Assembly: GCF_041647995.1 (NCBI RefSeq)
Contig: NZ_JARRIB010000001.1
Coordinates: 124,001 to 188,000 of the forward strand
Length of the DNA stretch: 64,000 bases
Direction: 5' to 3'
From: Pyrococcus kukulkanii
GTDB taxonomy: Archaea > Methanobacteriota_B > Thermococci > Thermococcales > Thermococcaceae
In this document: in pieces, positions 16,688-25,155 of the stretch
How the letters are laid out: each line of letters opens with the position of its first letter
Numbering within the stretch: the first letter of the stretch is position 1
Translations under genes and position numbers: made by a program
Notes under the pieces: generated by a model
The model's input: only the letters and a program-made list of their open reading frames with translations
Told to the model about the DNA's origin: nothing
Databases searched by the model: none

Positions 16688-17287
16688 ATGGAGCGGCATT
16701 ATACTCTGAAGGAGGCTTCGAGAATTCTTGGAGTCACAGTAAAGACACTCCAGAACTGGGATAAGCAGGGAAAGATTAGGGTTATTAGAACTCCCGGGGG
16801 CAGGAGGAGGATACCAGAAAGTGAAATAAAGAGAATTCTCGGAATTCAGGAGGAAAGAAAAATAATCGGTTATGCAAGGGTGTCGAGCAGAACTCAAAAA
16901 GATGATTTGGAAAGGCAAGTTCAGGCAATTCAACAGTATGCGAGAGAAAGAGGCTGGAGTGTGGAAATCCTCAAAGACATTGGCTCGGGACTGAACGAGA
17001 AAAGAAAGAACTACCAAAAACTCCTCAAAATGGTTGCAAATAGAGAAGTGTCAAAAGTCATCATAACATATCCAGACAGATTGACAAGGTTCGGCTTTGA
17101 AACGCTAAAAACACTCTTCCAAGCCTTTGGAACGGAAATAGTTGTAATCAACGGAGAAAAAGAACCAAAGGAAGAACTAATTGAAGACTTGATAACAATA
17201 ATCTCACACTTTGCCGGAAAACTTTATGGAGTGCGTTCTCACAAGTATAGAGAGGTCGTGAAGAATGCGAAGGAGCTCTTCGAGTGA
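16688..17287 (+). CDS. tnpA: IS607 serine recombinase (TnpA)
   Basis: 199 residues. N-terminal MerR-type helix-turn-helix ([37 protein letters not shown]) followed by a resolvase catalytic domain with nucleophile Ser in [17 protein letters not shown] and the conserved [11 protein letters not shown]. It cuts and exchanges strands during transposition. A TATA box (AAAAATATATAAAGG, about 16650-16664) makes the ATG at 16688 the likely start; an in-frame GTG at 16670 would lie upstream of the transcription start. Confidence 0.94.
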   Translation: MERHYTLKEASRILGVTVKTLQNWDKQGKIRVIRTPGGRRRIPESEIKRILGIQEERKIIGYARVSSRTQKDDLERQVQAIQQYARERGWSVEILKDIGSGLNEKRKNYQKLLKMVANREVSKVIITYPDRLTRFGFETLKTLFQAFGTEIVVINGEKEPKEELIEDLITIISHFAGKLYGVRSHKYREVVKNAKELFE

Positions 17288-18479
17288 GACTGTAATCAAG
17301 GCATATTCAATACCAATCCACCCTGATGAATTTCTCCTAAAGTTTATTGAGGACTATCACGAACTCGCGAAAACTGTCTTAGAGGAGATTCTTAATGCTG
17401 AAAGGTTCACTAAGGTGGAGAGGAAGCAGCTTCGCGATAAGCTCCTCGAAGAGTGGGAGTATGCAAGCCACTACATTGACTCGGCAATAAACCAAATGCT
17501 CGGCCTCGTGGACTCTTACAGGAAGAAGCTTAGGAGGGGTGAGAGGGCCAGTGAGCCCAGGCTGAGGAAGAAGTATGTTTACGTGAAGAGTACTCTCATC
17601 ACGCTGAAGGGTTCCATCCTAACCGTGAGGATCATTGCTGGAAAGTACTACTTGAGGATAAACCTTGAGGATTACCCTTACATAAGGCCGCTCTTGGAGG
17701 AGGTTTTGGAGGGCAAGGCAAAACTCGCAGGCCTGTTCCTCTTCCCGGATAGGATTGTCCTGAACTTCAAGAAGAGTGTGGAGTACTTTGAGCCAGTTGA
17801 TTGGATGAGCATTGACGTGAACCTCACGAACGTTACCGTTCTTGCCGGGCTGACAGTTTACACTTTTGACACTCGCGAGTTATACCATATTCACCGTGCT
17901 TACGAGCTGAAGAGGCGGAGGATTCAGAGAATCTCAAAGTGGAATAAAAAGTTAAGTGAGGAACTCTTGAAGAAGTATTCCCGCAGGGAGAGGAATAGGG
18001 TTAGAGACTTCTTGCACAAGCTGGCTAACAAGATTGTTTGGATTTCTTATAGGAATAGAATGGGGATTATCCTTGAGGATTTGAGGGGGATAAAAGAGGG
18101 GTTGAAGGGTTCAAAGGAGTTCAATAGGAAGATTTCCAAGTGGAATGCTCGTGAGTTGCAGAGGCTGATTGAGTATAAGGCGAAGTGGCTTGGTGTTCCC
18201 GTCGTTTACGTGAACCCCAGGAATAGTTCTAGGGTTTGCCCCGCATGCGGGGGTTGGTTAATACCCCAAGAGGGGCGTTTAATGAAGTGTTTGAAGTGTG
18301 GCCTCGTTGAGGATAGGGACTTTATTGCTGTCCTAAACCTTCGGATGTGGGGCGTCAGGGGTTCCCCCGAAAGGGTTGGAGGCTTCAAGTCGATGAAGAC
18401 CAATCCCTACGGGGTTATGGCAGTAGAAAAACAAAGAATCGGACTAAAATTCCACAAAATCACACCAAAACCCCCGTAG
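17265..18479 (+). CDS. tnpB: TnpB, RNA-guided nuclease of the IS607 element
   Basis: 404 residues, full length for TnpB. RuvC-like motifs: Asp in [13 protein letters not shown], Glu in [10 protein letters not shown] and Asp in [13 protein letters not shown]. The zinc finger CPAC...CLKC lies between the last two. TnpB uses an omega-RNA taken from the transposon's right end to cut DNA and keep the element in the genome; it is the ancestor of Cas12. It overlaps tnpA by 23 bp. The 3' end of the gene overlaps a structured RNA-like region. Confidence 0.93.
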   Translation: MRRSSSSETVIKAYSIPIHPDEFLLKFIEDYHELAKTVLEEILNAERFTKVERKQLRDKLLEEWEYASHYIDSAINQMLGLVDSYRKKLRRGERASEPRLRKKYVYVKSTLITLKGSILTVRIIAGKYYLRINLEDYPYIRPLLEEVLEGKAKLAGLFLFPDRIVLNFKKSVEYFEPVDWMSIDVNLTNVTVLAGLTVYTFDTRELYHIHRAYELKRRRIQRISKWNKKLSEELLKKYSRRERNRVRDFLHKLANKIVWISYRNRMGIILEDLRGIKEGLKGSKEFNRKISKWNARELQRLIEYKAKWLGVPVVYVNPRNSSRVCPACGGWLIPQEGRLMKCLKCGLVEDRDFIAVLNLRMWGVRGSPERVGGFKSMKTNPYGVMAVEKQRIGLKFHKITPKPP

Positions 18480-18500
18480 GGAGAACCCCTTTGGGGTATT
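18405..18500 (+). ncRNA. Candidate omega-RNA at the tnpB 3' end
   Basis: CCCTACGGGG (18405-18414) is perfectly complementary to CCCCGTAGGG (18472-18481), and it is followed by a small hairpin ACCCC-TTT-GGGGT (18485-18497). This structure spans the tnpB stop codon and the element's right end, where omega-RNAs of TnpB systems are made. The exact 3' end and guide are not determined. Confidence 0.4.
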
Positions 18501-18531
18501 TGATGCCCGGGACCGGTGGAGGCTGAGCCCG

Positions 18532-18888
18532 ATGAAAGTTGGGGAGGTAAAGTTTGGGAGCGTTGAGATAAACGGAATAAAGTACAACCACGACATAGTT
18601 ATCTATCCTAGTGGCAGAATAGAGAGGAGGAAAAAGGAGATAAGCAAGAAAAAGCACGGAACAAGTCACAAATTTGACCCGGAGGAGCTTAAGGAATACC
18701 TAAGAGAGGACTTCGATATTCTGATAGTAGGTACCGGAATATACGGAATGCTTTCCCTGCTCCCCGAGGCAAGAGAGCTCGTAAAGAGGAAAGAGATAAT
18801 AGAAAGACCAACTCCAGAAGCTCTGAAGTTGGTTGAGGAGCTCTGGGGCAAGAAGAGGGTTTTAGCTATTATCCACGTCACCTGTTAG
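18532..18888 (+). CDS. Mth938-like domain protein
   Basis: 118 residues resembling the Mth938/AAMDC fold: FGSVEINGIKYNHDIVIYPSGRIERR, then FDILIVGTGIYGMLSLLPEARELVKRKEII and a C-terminal strand VLAIIHVTC. The function of the family is unknown. SD GGTGG at about 18513-18517 is rather distant. The IS607 element inserted directly upstream, so its native promoter may have been separated from it. Confidence 0.8.
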   Translation: MKVGEVKFGSVEINGIKYNHDIVIYPSGRIERRKKEISKKKHGTSHKFDPEELKEYLREDFDILIVGTGIYGMLSLLPEARELVKRKEIIERPTPEALKLVEELWGKKRVLAIIHVTC

Positions 18889-18931
18889 AAATCGTTATTA
18901 ACTTTCCTTCAACTATATTTTCGGTGGTTTC

Positions 18932-20830
18932 ATGCTCATCAGGGGCAAGGTTAGGGAAAGCAAGATACCGAAGTTCAAGCATCGCTGGTTCGGCGTTCTC
19001 GAAGTTGATACCAAAGATGGAGTGTACAGGCTGTACATGAGTGGGATAGCTCAGTGGTTCATAGAGGGAGATGAAGTTGAGATAAAGCTACTAAAGGAGC
19101 CAAAGGAGAAGGACGGGATAAAAATTCTCGAATTCAACGATTACGAGCTGTACAAATTCTACAACGGAGAGAAGATAAAGGTCTGGCCCCTCTGGGAGAG
19201 GACGTACAGGGCAAAGCGCTACTCCCCTTTGACGGGCGAGCTACTGTACGAGTATGAGATAAGGGCGAGGGAGGCAACTTACGAAACTGACTTTGAGGCG
19301 ATAGCGGAGCTTGAGCAGTACCACTACGCGAGCCAAAAGGAAAAAGTTGCCCTATGGAGGTGCGAGAAGTGCGGAACGATAATCGAGGCAAACACGAAGC
19401 CAGCATGCCCCAAGTGTAAAACCGATAAACACGTTCACATACTAGAGATTAAGGGCTCAACCCCAGCCTCAAGGTTCCTCCTCCTCGAGCTCGTTAAGAG
19501 GGAGGAATATGAACCCAGGATTCTAGCGTACGTTAGAGTAGATCCACCAATACCCCTAATGCACAGAAGGCTACCCAATGGGGAGATAGAGAAGAATATA
19601 AGGGAGAAGGTGTTTCCTGAGGACTGGCTGAAGCCAAGCTTCTGGCCGGAGAAGATAATGCACGAACTGTTCATGGAGCTAAGGAAGAAGTATCCAAAGA
19701 AGATAGCCAGATCCCTATTATGGGAGAAGGCCAAAGAGAGGGCATTAAGGGAGAGCAACACGGCAGGAGCGAGGATTGCGAGGGTTGTTGTCCACCCCGA
19801 CTACCGTTCAGATGGCATTGGACAGCTAAGCGTTAAAGCTGCACTAGAATGGGTCGCAGAAAGGAGAATACCCGAGATGAGGAAGAAGAAGCACTTCGTC
19901 GAAACCATAGCACAGATGGCCCGCTATAACCCATTCTTCGAAAAGGTTGGCTTTAGGTTCGTGTGGGAAACCGCGAGCGGAAGGCCAGTTCTAATCTACC
20001 CGCTAACCCAGGAAGCCAAGGAGTACCTAGAGAGGTACTTCAAGGAGGATCCCTATGCCCCCAAGGAGCCCCTCTGGAAGCCAAGCTACGGAAAAGTGGA
20101 ACCGCTAAACGGCCCAATAGTGTTCAAGAACGTGAGCAAGGTCTTCGAGAGCGAACTCGACATAAAGGGTCTTCCTGAAGAAATCCAAGAGTTGCTGAAG
20201 GCCTTCGGAGTGAGGCACAGGGTAATTCAGAGGCCAGTTTTGAGGAACCTAAACTTCGAGATAAAGCCTGGGGAGGTCATAGCGGTCGTTGGGGCAAGCG
20301 GTGCCGGTAAGACAACCCTATTAAGGCTAATCCTGGGGGCCGTTAAGGGTTATTGGGAGGAGAAGTACAGACCAACTACGGGAAAGATCGAAGTTCCAGA
20401 CAACGTCAAGGTTGCAGTTATGATTCCAGGGGAGTTCGAGCCCGAATTTGGCTCTGAAAGCATTCTAGAACATGTTTACAGGAAGATCAAGGATTTAAAT
20501 GCCGCCGTAGAAGTGCTAAACAGGGCAGGATTGAGCGATGCAGTTCTTTACAGGGCAAAGTTTTCCGAACTATCAACGGGCCAGAAGGAAAGGGCAAAAA
20601 TAGCTTCTCTTCTCGCGGAGAAGCCTAACTTAATACTTATCGATGAGTTCGCCGCTCATCTAGATACCCTAACCGCGATGAGGGTGGCAAGGAAGGTTGC
20701 AGAAATCGTTAGGGAAGCTGGAATCACAGCGGTGATAATTACCCACAGGCCAGAAGTGGTTAAGGCGCTAGATCCCGATAGGGTATTGTTCGTTGGGTAT
20801 GGAACCGCAATTATGAGGAAATCTCTCTGA
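18932..20830 (+). CDS. GNAT acetyltransferase fused to ABC-type ATPase (COG2401)
   Basis: 632 residues. N-terminal beta domain (1-75), a zinc ribbon CEKC...CPKC (about 149-170), an acetyltransferase-like segment (ARVVVHPDYRSDGIGQLSVKAALEWVAERR, about 285-355), and a soluble ABC ATPase domain with Walker A VVGASGAGKTTLL (about 450), signature LSTGQKERAKIASLL and Walker B LILIDEFAAHLD. This archaeal fusion is known as COG2401; its substrate is unknown. It has no membrane segments, which excludes transport and suggests an RNA, ribosome or DNA role. SD GGTGG precedes the ATG. Confidence 0.87.
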   Translation: MLIRGKVRESKIPKFKHRWFGVLEVDTKDGVYRLYMSGIAQWFIEGDEVEIKLLKEPKEKDGIKILEFNDYELYKFYNGEKIKVWPLWERTYRAKRYSPLTGELLYEYEIRAREATYETDFEAIAELEQYHYASQKEKVALWRCEKCGTIIEANTKPACPKCKTDKHVHILEIKGSTPASRFLLLELVKREEYEPRILAYVRVDPPIPLMHRRLPNGEIEKNIREKVFPEDWLKPSFWPEKIMHELFMELRKKYPKKIARSLLWEKAKERALRESNTAGARIARVVVHPDYRSDGIGQLSVKAALEWVAERRIPEMRKKKHFVETIAQMARYNPFFEKVGFRFVWETASGRPVLIYPLTQEAKEYLERYFKEDPYAPKEPLWKPSYGKVEPLNGPIVFKNVSKVFESELDIKGLPEEIQELLKAFGVRHRVIQRPVLRNLNFEIKPGEVIAVVGASGAGKTTLLRLILGAVKGYWEEKYRPTTGKIEVPDNVKVAVMIPGEFEPEFGSESILEHVYRKIKDLNAAVEVLNRAGLSDAVLYRAKFSELSTGQKERAKIASLLAEKPNLILIDEFAAHLDTLTAMRVARKVAEIVREAGITAVIITHRPEVVKALDPDRVLFVGYGTAIMRKSL

Positions 20831-20912
20831 CTTCTTTTTCCTCTTTCCGAGCAAAGATTTTTAATGTCCATTGAATTACCTAGTTCTTGAAAATAAAAAC
20901 TTGGTGATAAAA

Positions 20913-22190
20913 ATGACACAGATTGAGCAGGCGAAGAGGGGTATAATCACGGATGAGATGATGCAAATCGCTCAAAAGGAAGGTATAAACCCGGAAAAAT
21001 TGAGGAAGCTTGTAGCTAGGGGACATACCGTGATATTCAGGAACAAAGTTCACGATTGGGTAAAGCCCGTGGCAGTTGGCCAAGGTGTTAGGGTAAAGAT
21101 AAATGCAAACATAGGAACATCAAGGGACATTGTGAACGTTGAAGAGGAGATAAAGAAAGCCCAAATCGCCGTCAAATACGGAGCCGACACAATAATGGAT
21201 CTCTCGACGGGTGGAGATCTGGATGAAATAAGGAGGAAGATAATGAAGGCCGTAAACGTTCCAGTTGGGACAGTTCCAATATATCAGGCAGCCGAGGAAA
21301 TGCTGGCTAAGGGGAAGGCCATAATAGAGATGAGTGAAGAGGACATGTGGAAGGCCGTAGAGAAGCACTTTAAGGATGGTGTTGACTTTGCAACGATCCA
21401 TGTGGGTGTTACTAAAGAGGTCGTCGAGAAGATGAAGAGAGCCAAGAGAGTAGTAGGAATGGTTTCAAGGGGAGGGACGTTTCTAGCTGCATGGATACTA
21501 TATTGGGATGAAGAAAATCCGTTCTACAAGAATTATGACTACCTACTGGAACTTGCTAAGGAGTACGATGTAGTCTTGAGCCTAGGGGATGGGCTTAGAC
21601 CAGGAGGATTGCCAGATGCCGGAGATGAGCTACAAGTAGCGGAACTTTACACACTGGGAAGGCTCGTTAGAAGGGCGAGAGAAGCTGGAGTTCAGACAAT
21701 GGTTGAAGGTCCCGGACACGTTCCAATAGATCAAATACCCGCTCAGATAAAGCTAATGAAGGTGGCTACTGATAATGCCCCAGTTTACGTCCTGGGACCT
21801 CTTGTGACGGATATATTCCCAGGATACGACCACATAGCCGGGGCAATAGGAGGGGCAATAGCCGCCCTAAATGGTGCGGACTTCCTATGCTACGTCACGC
21901 CAGCGGAGCACCTTGGCCTGCCGACGGTGGAGCACGTTAAAGAGGGTGTTATTGCAACGAAACTTGCTGCCCATGCGGTAAACCTCACGAGGTTTGAAGA
22001 GGACTACAGAAAAGACTATTTAATGAGTGTAGCAAGGGGAACCTTGAACTGGGCCAAACAATATGAGCTCGCCATGGACAAGGAGAAGTTCATCGAGATA
22101 AGGAAAGAGAGGCCAACAAAAACAGAGGCGTGCTCAATGTGCGGTGACCTGTGCGCGATAAAGCTGATCAACGATATGCTCAGGAAATAA
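20913..22190 (+). CDS. thiC: Phosphomethylpyrimidine synthase ThiC
   Basis: 425 residues, radical-SAM-type enzyme that converts aminoimidazole ribotide to HMP-phosphate for thiamine. Family blocks: VKINANIGTS, YGADTIMDLSTGGDL, DFATIHVGVT, SLGDGLRPGG, MVEGPGHVP, LGPLVTDIFPGYDHI. The C-terminal iron-sulfur cysteines are CSMCGDLC, with one residue fewer between the last two cysteines than the bacterial CSMCGxxxC form. The start is the ATG at 20913 after GGTGAT; an in-frame ATG at 20871 lies beside the probable TATA region. No other thiamine gene is adjacent. Confidence 0.94.
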   Translation: MTQIEQAKRGIITDEMMQIAQKEGINPEKLRKLVARGHTVIFRNKVHDWVKPVAVGQGVRVKINANIGTSRDIVNVEEEIKKAQIAVKYGADTIMDLSTGGDLDEIRRKIMKAVNVPVGTVPIYQAAEEMLAKGKAIIEMSEEDMWKAVEKHFKDGVDFATIHVGVTKEVVEKMKRAKRVVGMVSRGGTFLAAWILYWDEENPFYKNYDYLLELAKEYDVVLSLGDGLRPGGLPDAGDELQVAELYTLGRLVRRAREAGVQTMVEGPGHVPIDQIPAQIKLMKVATDNAPVYVLGPLVTDIFPGYDHIAGAIGGAIAALNGADFLCYVTPAEHLGLPTVEHVKEGVIATKLAAHAVNLTRFEEDYRKDYLMSVARGTLNWAKQYELAMDKEKFIEIRKERPTKTEACSMCGDLCAIKLINDMLRK

Positions 22191-22220
22191 CCTCTATATC
22201 ACGTGTCATGACCTACGAGC

Positions 22221-22532
22221 ATGAAAGTTTCAACCTTCGAAGTTACTTCCCGCTATGTTTATTCATCTTTAAGGAGGAGATTAGTTCAGATTTTAGGGGA
22301 GGGATTAAAGCAAGGAACAACTGAGCTCAAGGTACTTGAAGAAAGACAATGGGGAGCACTAATTGATGTTGAGCATTTAAAGACATCGATGAGGGCTGGA
22401 GAGATAGCAGAGTGGCTTCCTCCCTTTGGGGTTCCTACGGGAATCATCCTCCGCATGGTTGTCCTTACTTCGCCGGACAGATTGATGTCACTAGGTCGGC
22501 TCAGAGCAGCTCTCTTAAGATATAAAAAGTGA
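22221..22532 (+). CDS. Conserved hypothetical protein
   Basis: 103 residues, not recognised. It starts MKVSTFEVTSRYVYSSLRRR, with an alpha/beta pattern and a basic C-terminal helix (SLGRLRAALLRYKK). A TATA-like CTCTATATCAC (about 22192-22202) is 25 bp before the ATG, consistent with a leaderless mRNA. It follows thiC by 30 bp on the same strand. Pcc1-type proteins were considered but the length and motifs do not fit. Confidence 0.55.
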   Translation: MKVSTFEVTSRYVYSSLRRRLVQILGEGLKQGTTELKVLEERQWGALIDVEHLKTSMRAGEIAEWLPPFGVPTGIILRMVVLTSPDRLMSLGRLRAALLRYKK

Positions 22533-22616
22533 TAAAGGAGAGGTCCACCGAATATGAGGTCCATGGGCCCCTTGTAAAGCTAACCTTAAAAATGGTGGGG
22601 AAAGGACACATATTTT

Positions 22617-23222
22617 TCACTTCCTCATAGATTCAACCCCGAATTCAGAGGAGTGCGATATCTGCTTTGAGCTGTTTACATAAGCAAATACCATAAGTAG
22701 GATTATCTCGTACGCTTCTAAGAGTGCTGTCGAAGGCCAGGGAATCCCTAAGCCTACCAAGGCCAGGATAAAGAGAGTTATGGAGATCTTCTTAACGAAA
22801 CTGAAACTTCCCAAACCATAAATCAGGATACCCAGAAAGAACTGAACGAAAAAGTACGTTGAAACGAAAACATGAGGCTCAGTTCCCGAATGAAATACTC
22901 CAATTAGTGCCAGAAAAATAGCGGACACGCTTATATAAGCACCACCAACCGTTTGAAGCTTGTTCCTGGCATCAACAATTAAGGATATAGTGAAGGCAAA
23001 TAAGAACACCGCCGAAATTATTAGTCCGAGATTATAAATCCAAGGAGCGGTGGCCTTTGGATTTCCAAGATCACTTAAAGCGTTCTTGAAGAAAGAAAAC
23101 CAGGGATTTCTTGAGATACTAATGACTACGGACAACCAATAAACTAAACCCGCCAGTATTCCGGATTTAGCACATAGGCTCCTAATAAATTGACCTGAAC
23201 GTAATCTCTTCAACTCTAGCAT
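22617..23222 (-). CDS. DUF998 family membrane protein
   Basis: 201 residues with five or six membrane segments. The DUF998 hallmark is FFKNALSDLGNP ... IYNLGLIISAVFLF (residues about 44-77), followed by GVFHSGTEPHVFVS. The function is unknown. It is monocistronic. The short gap before it (22533-22616) shows nothing notable. Confidence 0.8.
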   Translation of the reverse strand: MLELKRLRSGQFIRSLCAKSGILAGLVYWLSVVISISRNPWFSFFKNALSDLGNPKATAPWIYNLGLIISAVFLFAFTISLIVDARNKLQTVGGAYISVSAIFLALIGVFHSGTEPHVFVSTYFFVQFFLGILIYGLGSFSFVKKISITLFILALVGLGIPWPSTALLEAYEIILLMVFAYVNSSKQISHSSEFGVESMRK

Positions 23223-23297
23223 AAGTGGACAACCTCACCAATCCAATAACATCTTCCAACCCCATAACTAGGAAAGAGATAAGAGAGGAATAAAAAG

Positions 23298-24749
23298 TTA
23301 CTCCTTCGGCTTTAGGACGTACGTTGAAATCACTGCAACTATAAGTGTCACTATGAACGTCATTAGCCTTGCCGAAACCTTCGCTTCAAGGCCAGCACTT
23401 ATCCAGAATATCGTGAAGAGTAGGCCTGCAATTATCGTGGGTGGAACTGCTCTAGCATGGAACTTCTTCCAAAACAGGGTTAGAACTACTATCACGGAGA
23501 ACGTGTCTCCAATTCCCGCCCAGGTGTAGCCGACTATGGTGTATATAAGCTTCGTTGGAACGAGATAAGCCGTAGCCAAAGCTAGGAGACCGAGGGTTAT
23601 CGTTGTAAGTCTCGACATTCGGAGGCTCTTCCTTTCATCAACATTGCCACCATAGACGAAGGGCTTCAGAAAGTTCTCTGAAAGCTCGGTTGCTGAAAGT
23701 ATCAGGAGAGAGTCTGCAGTTGAAAGCATCGCAGCAATTGCTCCTGTGATGAAGACTGCTGCAATTGCCGGAGGGAACAGCTTAAGCATTACAGATGGCA
23801 TGACATTTTCCCTGTCGGCTAATCCATTCGGCCCAAATATGGCTAAGCCAATCCAACCGATCATGAGAGCGCCGATGTAAGCCAAGATCGTCCACGCGAT
23901 ACCGACATTTCTTGCAAGCTTTGCGTTCTTCTCATCCTTTATTGCCATGAACCTTATGCTCAACTGAGGCATTCCCCCTAGATAGCCGAAGAACCATGAA
24001 AGTTCTGCTATGACGAAGATTAGAGCAGCAGAACCCGTCAGGCCTCCCAGAATGCTTGAATACTTCGGTCCAGCAAGTTTTAAAGCCTCAGTAACTGAGC
24101 TGGCGAAGAGGCCAGGATGAGTTGCAATGTAAATTACACCAACTATTGGGGCAACTGTAAGAGTTAGGATCATGACTATAGCCTGGACTGTATCCGTGTA
24201 CGCAACGCTCTGAAGACCTCCGAGGACAGTGTAGGGGAGGATTATCATTGCAGTAATCAGCATTCCCATTTTAGGATCAATCCCAAAGAGAACATTGAGC
24301 GTCTTTCCACCACCTATGAACTGGGCACCCACGTAGAAGAAAAAGAAGAATGCTATTGTCAAGCTACCCAGTACCCTTATCCACTTTCCAGACTCCTCGT
24401 GCCTCTTGGCAATGTAGTCTATGAATGTTCTTGCGTCATATTTCTCGGCTTCTCTCCTCAATCTTCCAGCGAAAACTGCCCAAGCGACGATAATACCGGC
24501 AACACAACCTATAGCAACCCAGATTGCCGAAAGCCCTGCCGCATAAGCGAGGCCCGGAAGGCCAAGTAGGGCCCATGCTGACTCTCCAGTGGCCCTCTCT
24601 GACAAAGCGGCCACCCATCCTGGGAGCCTTCTACCGGCTATTGCGAAGTCCTTTCCGCTCTTGGCCTTCCTACCTTGGTAAACACCTAATCCTATCAAGA
24701 AGAACAGGTATAATACAAGGACGGTTAATATCTGTGCATGGACATCCAT
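23298..24749 (-). CDS. Sodium/solute symporter (SSF, PutP-like)
   Basis: 483 residues, about 13 membrane segments. The SSF core FAIAGRRLPGWVAALSERATGESAWALLGLPG and the later AYTDTVQAIVMILTLTVAP and GAIAAMLSTADSLLILSATELSENF match PutP-type transporters that use the Na+ gradient to import proline or related solutes. Which solute is uncertain. TATA CGTTATATACC (about 24799-24809, minus strand) and SD GGGGAGGG support the ATG at 24747-24749. Confidence 0.92.
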   Translation of the reverse strand: MDVHAQILTVLVLYLFFLIGLGVYQGRKAKSGKDFAIAGRRLPGWVAALSERATGESAWALLGLPGLAYAAGLSAIWVAIGCVAGIIVAWAVFAGRLRREAEKYDARTFIDYIAKRHEESGKWIRVLGSLTIAFFFFFYVGAQFIGGGKTLNVLFGIDPKMGMLITAMIILPYTVLGGLQSVAYTDTVQAIVMILTLTVAPIVGVIYIATHPGLFASSVTEALKLAGPKYSSILGGLTGSAALIFVIAELSWFFGYLGGMPQLSIRFMAIKDEKNAKLARNVGIAWTILAYIGALMIGWIGLAIFGPNGLADRENVMPSVMLKLFPPAIAAVFITGAIAAMLSTADSLLILSATELSENFLKPFVYGGNVDERKSLRMSRLTTITLGLLALATAYLVPTKLIYTIVGYTWAGIGDTFSVIVVLTLFWKKFHARAVPPTIIAGLLFTIFWISAGLEAKVSARLMTFIVTLIVAVISTYVLKPKE

Positions 24750-25155
24750 ATTGCACGTCCCTCCCCATCTTTGTCAGATGTTTAATAATTGAACATTGGT
24801 ATATAACGTTTTTTGAATATAAGTTCAATTGTTACGTGCAATTGTAGAATTACTAGTAAGATTTGAGTGCATTCTCCGAAAAATATTCAGTAAATATTCG
24901 TTGAATATAAACCAAACAGTTTACACTGTGTCAAATATCATCGGAAATTTTTCAAAATACTAAAATGGGTACAGCTGAAGCTAGGAGTAGAGTAAGAAAA
25001 AGAATTTTTCCTTACTAAACCACTGAGCAAAAATCTTCTGCCATATGACGTCATGGTCATCTAAAAATCAAACCTAGCAGGTTCGAAAATCATGACGATA
25101 TGGTGAGCATAGAAAACTTTATATGATATGTGGCAAGTTATCTTGTGGTGATGGT
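24750..25155. promoter_or_regulatory. Long divergent intergenic region with two promoters
   Basis: 406 bp, very AT-rich, with no coding content that I can see. It contains the minus-strand TATA for the symporter (about 24799-24809), framed by ATTGAAC and GTTCAAT (inverted 7-mers 30 bp apart), a perfect 10-bp palindrome ATGACGTCAT (25045-25054), and the plus-strand TATA CTTTATATG (25117-25125) of the flavodiiron gene. Confidence 0.5.

Larger units (their letters stand above)
16593..18531 (+). mobile_element. IS607-type element (tnpA serine recombinase + tnpB)
   Basis: A serine recombinase gene and a tnpB gene overlap by 23 bp in the same orientation, which is the IS607 arrangement. The outer limits are estimated from the flanking genes (stop at 16592, next start at 18532); IS607 elements lack terminal inverted repeats and target duplication, so ends cannot be read directly. 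Both genes look intact, so the element may be active. Confidence 0.8.

Noticed and set aside
20831-20912. Thiamine riboswitch before thiC
   Set aside because: No THI-box-like sequence (CTGAGA or the conserved cores) could be found in the short leader.
22221-22532. Pcc1-like KEOPS subunit
   Set aside because: The length and motifs do not match; left as unknown.
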